In this document: positions 1-6,350 of the stretch, piece after piece
How positions within the stretch are numbered: the first letter of the stretch is position 1
How the letters are laid out: every line of letters starts with the position of its first letter
Assembly: GCA_009779265.1 (NCBI GenBank)
Contig: WREP01000030.1
Location: forward strand, 1 to 32,349
DNA from: Betaproteobacteria bacterium
Lineage (GTDB): Bacteria > Pseudomonadota > Gammaproteobacteria > Burkholderiales > Rhodocyclaceae
Direction: 5' to 3'
Length of the DNA stretch: 32,349 bases
Translations under genes and position numbers: made by a program
Notes under the pieces: model-generated
What the model saw: only the letters and a program-made list of their open reading frames with translations
Databases searched by the model: none
What the model was told of the DNA's origin: nothing

Positions 1-84
1 CCGATTCCCGATTCCCGATTCCCGATTCCCGATTCCCGATTCCCGATTCCCGATTCCCGATTCCCGATTCCCGATTCCCGATTC
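1..84. repeat. Tandem heptamer repeat (CCGATTC)x12, G-quadruplex-prone
   Basis: Twelve perfect, uninterrupted copies of the 7-bp unit CCGATTC run from the first base of the window, so the array may extend further left. The minus strand reads (GGGAATC)n, meaning runs of three G separated by four-base loops, which is the classical pattern for intramolecular G-quadruplexes. The unit is not a multiple of three and no convincing gene crosses it. It lies downstream of the minus-strand operon ending at 219, so read-through transcripts would carry GGGAAUC repeats. Heptameric tandem repeats are known in other bacteria (for example the STRR arrays of cyanobacteria); any function here is inference. Confidence 0.97.
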
Positions 85-218
85 TTGGGTTGCCATATTT
101 TTCATCCTGTTTGCTATTTGTATTGCCAGGCAAGCGGCTTTGTGTTTTGTTCCGTTTGGATGGCGAAGGTGGCGAAGCCCACAAAAGGCAGCTTCACGAG
201 TGCGGGCATTGTACTGGC

Positions 219-824
219 TCAAGAGCAGGTCGCCGCCGGCAAATGGCGATCAAACCAGGCGGTGATGTACGGCGTCGTGTCCTCGCCCGCCAGCAGCGTT
301 TGTTCGTCGCATGTGGCGCGCAGGCGCGTTTGGGCGCGGTGGAAGGCGGCGGGGCCGAAGCTGTCGTCGGCGTCGAAGAGCATGAGCAGCGGCGCGGTCA
401 TGAATTTCAGCGCCTGTAGTCCGGCGCGGTCGATCAGGCCGCCGTGGCAGACCAGCACGCGGGCCTGTTGATCGCGCCGGGCGGCGATGCGGATTGCCGC
501 CGGGGTCGCGTCGCCAGCGGCGAAGAGGGCTAGCGGTAGTTCCTCGGTGTCGCCGTCGTTGGCGAGCAGGCCGAGGATGGCGAGCAGGCGCTGGCAGAGG
601 CGCGGGATGTTTTGCGCGGCGTCGGCGAAGTTCAGTTCGCGGGTGGTCAGCAGTCCCATGCTCAGGGTGGCGTAGCCGCTTGCGGTCAGGCCGGCGGCGA
701 CGATTTCGTCGCGCGGGGTGCGCTGGATGCGGGCGAGCAGCGCCAGCCCGCGCGCTTGTTCCGGGCAGTCGAGATAGCCGTGCAGGGTGCCGCTGGGGGT
801 GTTCAGGGTGATATGGCGGTTCAT
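219..824 (-). CDS. Alpha/beta-hydrolase-like protein lacking the catalytic residues
   Basis: This 201-residue protein follows amrS by 13 bp and is the last gene of the AmmeMemoRadiSam run. Its outline matches small dienelactone-hydrolase-like alpha/beta hydrolases: an N-terminal strand (GLALLARIQRTPRDE, about 26-40), a helix and strand leading to the nucleophile elbow region (LALFAAGDATPAA, about 98-110), a CHGGLIDRAG strand-loop (126-135) and a terminal AWFDRHL helix (189-195). In active relatives the elbow reads FGASTGAAAA and the oxyanion region HGSGS. Here the nucleophile serine is replaced by Gly104/Asp105, the HGSGS-like loop is absent, and no histidine sits at the usual place near 180. 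It therefore looks like a non-catalytic member. The family call is from remembered motifs; the substrate or partner is unknown. Confidence 0.6.
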   Translation of the reverse strand: MNRHITLNTPSGTLHGYLDCPEQARGLALLARIQRTPRDEIVAAGLTASGYATLSMGLLTTRELNFADAAQNIPRLCQRLLAILGLLANDGDTEELPLALFAAGDATPAAIRIAARRDQQARVLVCHGGLIDRAGLQALKFMTAPLLMLFDADDSFGPAAFHRAQTRLRATCDEQTLLAGEDTTPYITAWFDRHLPAATCS

Positions 825-837
825 GCGATTGGGCGCT

Positions 838-1932
838 TCATGCGGCGAGGCGGATGGGGATGCGGCGCGCGCCGAAGGCGAGTCCGTCGCGCCCGAGACG
901 CGGGCCGAAATGGCCGGCCAGCGGCGTTTGGCAATGCGGGCAGCGGCCGTCGGCGGTGAGTTCGTAGCGGCGGATGGCGTAGCCGTCGCGGACGATCAGC
1001 GCCGCCTGGCATTGCCGGCAGAAGGTGGCGCCGCCTTCGCTGCCGCGCAGGTTGCCGAGGTAGACGTGACGCAGTCCGGCGGCGAGGGCGATTTGCCGGG
1101 CCTGGCGCAGGGTCGCTGGCGGCGTTGGCGGCAGGTCGGTCATTTTCCAGTCGGGGTGGAAGGCGGTGAGGTGGAGCGGCACTTCCGGCCCCAGTTCGCG
1201 CTCGATCCAGGCGGCCAATTCGGCGATTTCCGCCGGGCTGTCGTTGTGGCCGGGAATCAGGAGGGTGGTGATTTCCAGCCAGCAGTCCGTTTCATGGCGA
1301 ATCCAGGCGAGCATGTCGAGTACCGGCGTCAGCCGGCCGGCGCACAGTTTTTGGTAGAAATGCTCGGTGAAGGCTTTGAGGTCGACATTGGCCGCGTCCA
1401 TCGCCGCGAAAAATTCGCGCGCCGGCTGGGGATGGATGTAGGCGGCGGTGACGGCGACGTTATGGATGCCCTCGGCGCGGCAGGCGAGGGCGGTGTCGAT
1501 GGCGTATTCGGCGAAGATGACCGGGTCGTTGTAGGTGTAGGCGACGGCGGCGGCGCCGTGACGGCGGGCGGCGGCGGCGATGGCGGTGGGGCTGGCGCTG
1601 TCCATCAGGCGATCCATGTCTTTCGCCCTGGAAATGTCCCAGTTCTGGCAGAAGCGGCAGGCCAGGTTGCAGCCAGCGGTGCCGAAGGAGAGGATGCTGC
1701 TGCCGGGGTAAAAATGCCAAAGCGGCTTTTTTTCGATGGGGTCGAGGCAGAAGCCGGAGGAGCGGCCATAGGTGGTCAGCCGCATCGTGCCGTCAACCAT
1801 GCGGCGGACGAAGCAGGTGCCGCGCTGGCCTTCGTGCAGTTGGCAGTCGCGCGGGCAGAGGTCGCACTGGATGCGCCCGTCGTCGAGCTTATGCCACCAG
1901 CGGCCGGGGTGATCGGAATCGGCCGGATTCAT
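838..1932 (-). CDS. amrS: AmmeMemoRadiSam system radical SAM enzyme
   Basis: This 364-residue radical SAM protein is the third core component of the AmmeMemoRadiSam system. An N-terminal cysteine cluster (C23, C26, C30, C40) precedes the radical SAM motif C88-x3-C92-x2-C95 in GTAGCNLACRFCQNW, which binds the 4Fe-4S cluster that cleaves S-adenosylmethionine. A C-terminal zinc-ribbon-like part has FCRQCQ and CPHCQ pairs. I chose ATG 1932 because it overlaps the amrA stop codon in ATGA; an upstream in-frame ATG at 1968 would bury 12 residues in amrA. Gene order amrB-amrA-amrS with overlaps indicates one transcript. The family resembles glycyl-radical-enzyme activases, but I know of no firmly established substrate. 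Confidence 0.93.
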   Translation of the reverse strand: MNPADSDHPGRWWHKLDDGRIQCDLCPRDCQLHEGQRGTCFVRRMVDGTMRLTTYGRSSGFCLDPIEKKPLWHFYPGSSILSFGTAGCNLACRFCQNWDISRAKDMDRLMDSASPTAIAAAARRHGAAAVAYTYNDPVIFAEYAIDTALACRAEGIHNVAVTAAYIHPQPAREFFAAMDAANVDLKAFTEHFYQKLCAGRLTPVLDMLAWIRHETDCWLEITTLLIPGHNDSPAEIAELAAWIERELGPEVPLHLTAFHPDWKMTDLPPTPPATLRQARQIALAAGLRHVYLGNLRGSEGGATFCRQCQAALIVRDGYAIRRYELTADGRCPHCQTPLAGHFGPRLGRDGLAFGARRIPIRLAA

Positions 1933-2477
1933 GGTTCGGCCTCCCGCCATTTTTCGACCGTGTAGCATTCCAGGCGCAGGTCGTCAGCCCAGTAATCGGC
2001 GGGCAGCCCGGCCTTGCGCTTGAGATGGGCGAGGAAGGCGGCGGGTTGCGGCAGTTGTTCCCAGACTTGCGGCAGGAAGGTGGCGCGGCGGCGACCGGCG
2101 CTGAGAATGACACCGTCGATGTGCGGCCGCAGCAGCGCCAGCGCCTCGGCCTCGTCGCGGCAGGGCAGAGGTTCGGCGGGCGACAGCAACGAGACTTCGA
2201 CGCGGATGTCGGCGAATTCCCCGGCGGTCAGCGGTTTGAAGCGCGGGTCGCGGAAGGCGGCGGCGCGGGCATTGGCCGCCACGTCATCGGCCAGCGGGCG
2301 CCAGGCGGTGAGGTTGCCGATGCAGCCGCGCAGCGCGCCGCGCTGGGTGAGGGTGACGAAAGTGGCCCCCGGCTCATGCCATCCGGCGTGCTCGGCGACC
2401 GGCTGCGGCGCGAGGCCGAAGCTTTCGCCAATGGCGTTGCGGGCGAGGCGCAGCAGACTGTTACCCAGTTCATTCAT
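1929..2477 (-). CDS. amrA: AmmeMemoRadiSam system protein A (AMMECR1 domain)
   Basis: A 182-residue AMMECR1-family protein. The family hallmark LRGCIGN lies at residues 49-55 (R50, G51, C52), followed by the usual RPLADDVAANARAAAFRDPRF segment (60-80) and a C-terminal FLPQVWEQLP...FLAHLKRKAGLPADYW block typical of the family. The start at 2477 overlaps the end of amrB by 8 bp and the stop overlaps the amrS start in ATGA, so translation of the three genes is probably coupled. The molecular role of AMMECR1 proteins is not established; the conserved cysteine and the linkage to a radical SAM enzyme suggest a modification or redox function (inference). Confidence 0.93.
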   Translation of the reverse strand: MNELGNSLLRLARNAIGESFGLAPQPVAEHAGWHEPGATFVTLTQRGALRGCIGNLTAWRPLADDVAANARAAAFRDPRFKPLTAGEFADIRVEVSLLSPAEPLPCRDEAEALALLRPHIDGVILSAGRRRATFLPQVWEQLPQPAAFLAHLKRKAGLPADYWADDLRLECYTVEKWREAEP

Positions 2478-3279
2478 GATCGTGCGGGTCGAAGGCGAAG
2501 GCGGCGTAGCCGACGACGCGCTCGCGGTCGCCGGCGGTGTCGCCGGAATTGCAGGCGGCGAGCAGGCGCGCGTGCAGCCCATGATGGCGGGCGGCCAGCA
2601 GGAGGCCGTTGATCGGATAGGCGCCGCAGGCTTGCTGCGGGTGGATGCGGGCATCGAGGGCGAGGATGCGGCGGCAGGTGTCGCCATCGACCTGGCGGGC
2701 GGTGGCGTCGGGCAGGTAGTGCGAGAGATCGGAGCTGATGACCAGCAGCGTCTCGCCGCCGCCCCACAGGCGTTCGAGTACGGCGGCCACGTCTTCCGGC
2801 GCGGCGTGGCCGACGGCCAGCGGAATCAGCGTGAAGTCGTCGAGGCAGCGTTGCAGGAAGGGCAGGTGCACTTCCAGCGAATGTTCCAGGGCGTGCGCCG
2901 CGTCGTTGCGGCAGATTGGCGGCAATTCGTCGAGGGCGGCCAGGGCCGGCAGATCGAGGGGAATGCTGCCGAGCGGCGTGGCGAAAGCCTGCGCCGTGGG
3001 CAGGGCGATGCCGTGAACGGCGACGCGGTGGCACGGGCCGAGCAGCGCGACGCGGCGGATTCGCTGCCGCCACGGCGCCAGCGCGGCATAGGCGGCAGCG
3101 GCGGCGGGGCCGGAGTAGATGTAGCCGGCGTGCGGCGCGATGATCGCCTTCGGCTGCTCCGCCGAGGCGCTCGCCGGGACGGCGGCGAGCAGGGCGTCGA
3201 CGGTGGCGGCGAGCGCCGTCGCGGCGGCCGGATAGAACATGCCGGCGACGGCGGGCGGGCGGGTGGCGGCGGTATTCAT
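2470..3279 (-). CDS. amrB: AmmeMemoRadiSam system protein B (Memo family)
   Basis: This 269-residue protein belongs to the Memo family, which has a fold like class III extradiol dioxygenases. Conserved blocks are visible in order: PAVAGMFYPA at the N-terminus, IIAPHAGYIYSG with H50, LLGPCHRV with H84, LEHSLEVHLPFLQ (131-143), ISSDLSHYL (181-189) and the QQACGAYP block with C218. H50, H84 and C218 correspond to the metal-binding residues described for human MEMO1 (His49, His81, Cys244). ATG 3279 lies 4 bp after the stop of the membrane-protein gene upstream; an open frame continues to 3525 but is antisense-like sequence inside that gene. Coupled to amrA by an 8-bp overlap. Confidence 0.94.
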   Translation of the reverse strand: MNTAATRPPAVAGMFYPAAATALAATVDALLAAVPASASAEQPKAIIAPHAGYIYSGPAAAAAYAALAPWRQRIRRVALLGPCHRVAVHGIALPTAQAFATPLGSIPLDLPALAALDELPPICRNDAAHALEHSLEVHLPFLQRCLDDFTLIPLAVGHAAPEDVAAVLERLWGGGETLLVISSDLSHYLPDATARQVDGDTCRRILALDARIHPQQACGAYPINGLLLAARHHGLHARLLAACNSGDTAGDRERVVGYAAFAFDPHDHE

Positions 3280-3283
3280 GGCG

Positions 3284-4540
3284 TCACACGATGAGGAGGC
3301 CGATGCCCAGGCCGAGGCCGATGGCGACCAGACCGGGCAGCGCCTGGCGGGCCAGGGGCTTGCCGCCGATGCTGATGACCAAGCTGATCTTGAAAGCCAG
3401 ATTGGCCAGGAGCGCCAGGGCAACGGCGATGACCGCCGGGGCGGCGAGCAGGCGTTCGAGGTTGAAGATGCGCAGCGTGGACAGCACGCTGGCGTCGGCA
3501 TCGGTGACGCCGGAAACGAAGGCAACGGCGTAGAGGCCGCTGCTGCCGAAAATATCCTGCAAGCAGGCGGCGGCGAGCAGGACGACGGCGTAGATGAGGC
3601 CGAAGGAAAGGGCCGTTTTCAGCTCGGTCGGGTTCTTGACATCGGGCAGCGGCAGGTCGCCCGCTTCGTTGAGCACTTTCCAGCCGTGTAGCGTGGTCAG
3701 CACGCCGGGGATGATGCCGCAGGCGAAGACGATGGCGATCGGGCGCAGCAGCCCCGGCGCGAGCAAACCGGCAATGATGCCGAGACGAAGCATGACCATG
3801 ACATTGGCGATGAGAATGACGAGCGATGACATGCGCGTCAGCTCGGGATGCTCGGCGGCGTGGCGGGAGAACATCATGGTCGTCGCCGTGGACGAGGCCA
3901 GCCCGCCAAAAATGCCGAGCACGGCGGCGCCGTGGCGGGCGCCGATGATGCGCAGGGCGAGATAGCCGGACAGCGCCAGACCGGAAATCAGCACCACCAG
4001 CCACCACACCTGGCGCGGGTTGATCGCGGCATAGGGGCCGAAATCGCGATCCGGCAGGATGGGCAGAATGACCAGCGAGAGCACGCCAAATTGCAGGATG
4101 GAATTGAGATCCTTCGGCGTCATCCGCTGGCTGATCTGTTTCAGTTCGGCCTTGAAATAAAGCAGCACGGTGGTGGTGATGGCCAGCATCACGGCCAGCA
4201 TCGAATAACCCATCCACACCGCCGCGCCGAGGGCGTAGGTGACGATGATGGCGGCTTCCGTGGTAAAGCCGCGAAACTGCTCCTCCTGCTGCGACGAGAA
4301 ATTGGAGGCGATCATCGTCGCCGCGACCACCACCAGACCGACCGCGACCAGCCAGGGCGCGCCGCTTTTCTCGCCGAGCATGGCGAACAGGCAGCCGAGC
4401 ATGGCGACCAGCGAGAAGGTACGCAGGCCGGCCGCCGAATCCAGGCGCCGCTCGCGCTCCATGCCTATCAGGAGGCCAATGCCAAGCGTCGTGGCGAAAG
4501 CCTCGACCGGGGCAGCCAGTTCAGGGGCGACGAAACTCAT
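3284..4540 (-). CDS. MgtC/SapB family membrane protein with DUF4010
   Basis: This 418-residue, strongly hydrophobic protein has the MgtC-type N-terminal motif GIGLLIGMERERR (about 17-29), followed by many membrane segments. The C-terminal half (LGIFGGLASSTATTMMFSRHA and VSGVTDADASVLS) matches the DUF4010 region of COG3174-type proteins. ATG 4540 is preceded by AGAGGAAAAAC, a good ribosome binding site; the frame is open far upstream but that part is antisense to ispD. It heads the minus-strand run leading into amrB with a 4-bp gap, so it is probably cotranscribed with the AmmeMemoRadiSam genes. The transported substrate, if any, is unknown; family members are often loosely annotated as Mg2+ transporters, which is not well supported. 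Confidence 0.88.
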   Translation of the reverse strand: MSFVAPELAAPVEAFATTLGIGLLIGMERERRLDSAAGLRTFSLVAMLGCLFAMLGEKSGAPWLVAVGLVVVAATMIASNFSSQQEEQFRGFTTEAAIIVTYALGAAVWMGYSMLAVMLAITTTVLLYFKAELKQISQRMTPKDLNSILQFGVLSLVILPILPDRDFGPYAAINPRQVWWLVVLISGLALSGYLALRIIGARHGAAVLGIFGGLASSTATTMMFSRHAAEHPELTRMSSLVILIANVMVMLRLGIIAGLLAPGLLRPIAIVFACGIIPGVLTTLHGWKVLNEAGDLPLPDVKNPTELKTALSFGLIYAVVLLAAACLQDIFGSSGLYAVAFVSGVTDADASVLSTLRIFNLERLLAAPAVIAVALALLANLAFKISLVISIGGKPLARQALPGLVAIGLGLGIGLLIV

Positions 4541-4579
4541 GTTTTTCCTCTCACCGCGCATCATTTTCTGGTTGTTCGT

Positions 4580-4591
4580 TAAAATTAAGCG
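4580..4591 (+). promoter_or_regulatory. Candidate leaderless promoter of ispD
   Basis: A TAAAAT hexamer (4580-4585) lies six bases before the ispD ATG at 4592. A sigma-70 start site would normally fall about seven bases after the hexamer, that is on the A of the ATG. The bases before the ATG (taagcg) contain no Shine-Dalgarno sequence, so the mRNA may be leaderless. I see no good -35 box, so this rests on the -10 match and spacing alone. The same arrangement precedes the globin gene and, with 8 bp spacing, tsaB. The 51-bp gap also carries the promoter region of the divergent gene starting at 4540. Confidence 0.45.
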
Positions 4592-5290
4592 ATGCCACGT
4601 CATTTCGCAATCGTCCCCGCTGCCGGCAGCGGTTCCCGCTTCGGCGCGGAAAAGCCAAAACAATACCTCGACCTGCTTGGCCGCCCACTGATTTATCATA
4701 CGCTTTCCGCATTGCTTGCCTGCCCCGCCATCGAACGGGTGTGGGTGGTGCTGGCGCCGGACGACCCGTGGTGGCGCCGTTACAACTGGACGGAACTCGG
4801 CCACAGGCTGGAAACCGTCGCCTGCGGCGGCGCCACGCGGGCCGAGAGCGTCGGCAACGGCCTCTGCGCCGCAGCCATGGTTGCCGCCGACGACGACTGG
4901 ATTCTGGTGCACGACGCCGCCCGGCCCTGTCTCGACCCAAGAATGCTGACGGCCCTGCTGACGGAATTGGCGGATGACCCGGTCGGCGGCCTGCTCGCCG
5001 TGCCGGTCGCCGACACCGTGAAGCAGGCCGATGCGGACGGGCGGGTGGCCGCCACCCTGCCGCGCGACGGTCTGTGGCAGGCGCAGACGCCGCAGATGTT
5101 CCGCCACGGCCTGTTGCGCGTGGCGCTGGAAAATAACCGCGCCGTTACCGACGAGGCTGGCGCTATCGAGGCCATGGGCCTGGCGCCAAAACTGGTGCGC
5201 GGCGGGGCCAGCAATCTGAAAGTTACCTGGCCGGCCGATCTGGCGCTGGCCGCCATGATCCTGAGGGCGCGCAAATGCATATCCGGGTAG
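4592..5290 (+). CDS. ispD: 2-C-methyl-D-erythritol 4-phosphate cytidylyltransferase
   Basis: IspD couples methylerythritol phosphate to CTP, giving CDP-methylerythritol in the MEP pathway of isoprenoid synthesis, in the cytoplasm. The 232-residue protein has the N-terminal nucleotide-binding signature [10 protein letters not shown] (9-18) with R16, then KPKQYL with K23, equivalent to the catalytic Arg and Lys of the E. coli enzyme. Also present are [13 protein letters not shown] (79-91), VHDAARP (106-112) and the DEAGAIE block near the C-terminus. Length is normal. The end overlaps ispF by 16 bp, so the two are cotranslated. It starts close to the divergent gene at 4540. Confidence 0.97.
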   Translation: MPRHFAIVPAAGSGSRFGAEKPKQYLDLLGRPLIYHTLSALLACPAIERVWVVLAPDDPWWRRYNWTELGHRLETVACGGATRAESVGNGLCAAAMVAADDDWILVHDAARPCLDPRMLTALLTELADDPVGGLLAVPVADTVKQADADGRVAATLPRDGLWQAQTPQMFRHGLLRVALENNRAVTDEAGAIEAMGLAPKLVRGGASNLKVTWPADLALAAMILRARKCISG

Positions 5291-5757
5291 GGCAGGGCTA
5301 CGATGTGCACAAGCTGGTCGCGGGCCGCCGGCTGATTCTCGGCGGCGTCGAAATCCCGCATCCAACCGGGCTGCTCGGCCATTCCGACGCCGACGCGCTG
5401 CTGCATGCGATTACCGACGCCCTGCTTGGCGCTGCCGCCCTCGGCGACATTGGCCGGCATTTTCCCGATAGCGACCCGCGTTACAAAGACGCCGACAGCC
5501 GCGTTCTGCTGCGCGCCGCCGTCGCGCTGTTGGCCGAGCGCGGCTGGCGGCCGGTCAATGTCGACGCCACGCTGATCGCGCAAAAACCCAAACTGGCACC
5601 CCACGCCGCCGCCATGGCCGGCAACATCGCCGCCGACCTCGGCATCGCCGTCGACTGCGTCAATATCAAGGGCAAGACCAACGAAAACCTCGGCTACCTG
5701 GGCCGCGAAGAAGCCATCGAGGCGCAGGCGGTAGTGCTGGTCGAGCGCCGTGACTGA
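5275..5757 (+). CDS. ispF: 2-C-methyl-D-erythritol 2,4-cyclodiphosphate synthase
   Basis: IspF cyclises CDP-methylerythritol 2-phosphate to methylerythritol 2,4-cyclodiphosphate, two steps after IspD in the MEP pathway. The 160-residue protein shows the zinc ligands D10 and H12 in GYDVH and H44 in [14 protein letters not shown], plus [15 protein letters not shown] and the C-terminal [16 protein letters not shown] block. Length matches the family. The start overlaps the end of ispD by 16 bp, an arrangement seen in many proteobacteria and consistent with coupled expression. The TGA stop lies inside the first codons of thpR (overlap 8 bp). Confidence 0.98.
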   Translation: MHIRVGQGYDVHKLVAGRRLILGGVEIPHPTGLLGHSDADALLHAITDALLGAAALGDIGRHFPDSDPRYKDADSRVLLRAAVALLAERGWRPVNVDATLIAQKPKLAPHAAAMAGNIAADLGIAVDCVNIKGKTNENLGYLGREEAIEAQAVVLVERRD

Positions 5758-6325
5758 AAACGGCGACGCCGCCACGCGGCGGCTGTTTTTCGCCCTGTGG
5801 CCGCCGGCTGAACTGGCGGCCGGCCTCGACGCCATCGCCAGCGCGGCGGCGCAGCGTTTCGGCGGCAAGGCCAGCCGCCGCGAGAAGTTGCATCTGACCC
5901 TGGCTTTTCTCGGCGAGCAGTCCGTCGCCATCCTGCCGGCGCTGCACGATGCCGCGCGGCGGGTCGCCGCCGCGCCCTTCGATCTCGTGGTCGACCGGCT
6001 CGGCCTCTGGCGTCACAACCGCCTGCTGTGGGCGGGCTGCGCCCCGTCGCCCGGCCTCGATGCGCTGGCCGCCCAACTCGGCGCGGCTTTGGCGAGCGCC
6101 GGAATAACCTGGACCGAGCGGCAGCGCGCCTTCAAGCCGCACCTGACGCTGGCGCGCAAACTGCCGGCGGCGACGCCGGCCGCCGAGATTACCGCTATTT
6201 CCTGCGCCGGCCTGCCGGCATGGCCGTGTACTCGCTTCGTGCTGGCCGCCTCGCAGCCCTCGGCCGCCGGCTCCCTCTACAGCCCGCTGGCCGAATTCCC
6301 GCTTACGGCGGTCGTCGCAAAGTAA
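5750..6325 (+). CDS. thpR: RNA 2',3'-cyclic phosphodiesterase (2H superfamily)
   Basis: This 191-residue member of the 2H phosphoesterase superfamily (formerly annotated as LigT, 2'-5' RNA ligase) has the two signature tetrapeptides HLTL at H48 (HLTLAFLG) and H131 (HLTLARK) that form the active site. An RLFFALWPP start is also characteristic. Such enzymes hydrolyse 2',3'-cyclic phosphates in RNA; the cellular substrate is uncertain. It starts with GTG at 5750 inside the end of ispF, so it belongs to the same transcript. It converges on pilY1 with a 25-bp gap in which I see no terminator hairpin. Confidence 0.9.
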   Translation: MTENGDAATRRLFFALWPPAELAAGLDAIASAAAQRFGGKASRREKLHLTLAFLGEQSVAILPALHDAARRVAAAPFDLVVDRLGLWRHNRLLWAGCAPSPGLDALAAQLGAALASAGITWTERQRAFKPHLTLARKLPAATPAAEITAISCAGLPAWPCTRFVLAASQPSAAGSLYSPLAEFPLTAVVAK

Positions 6326-6350
6326 AGGGGGACGGTTTTCGCGGGCAAGG

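Noticed and set aside
1-84. CRISPR array
   Set aside because: Uninterrupted 7-bp tandem repeat with no spacers and no cas genes.
85-471. Open frame beside the heptamer array
   Set aside because: Overlaps the hydrolase-like gene on the other strand, has no ribosome binding site and no recognisable features.
787-1965. Long plus-strand open frame opposite amrS
   Set aside because: Antisense shadow in GC-rich DNA; low-complexity Gly/Ala/Arg protein with no motif, while the minus strand has clear AmrS motifs.
2014-3294. Long plus-strand open frame opposite amrA and amrB
   Set aside because: Same reason; the minus strand encodes the recognisable AMMECR1 and Memo proteins.
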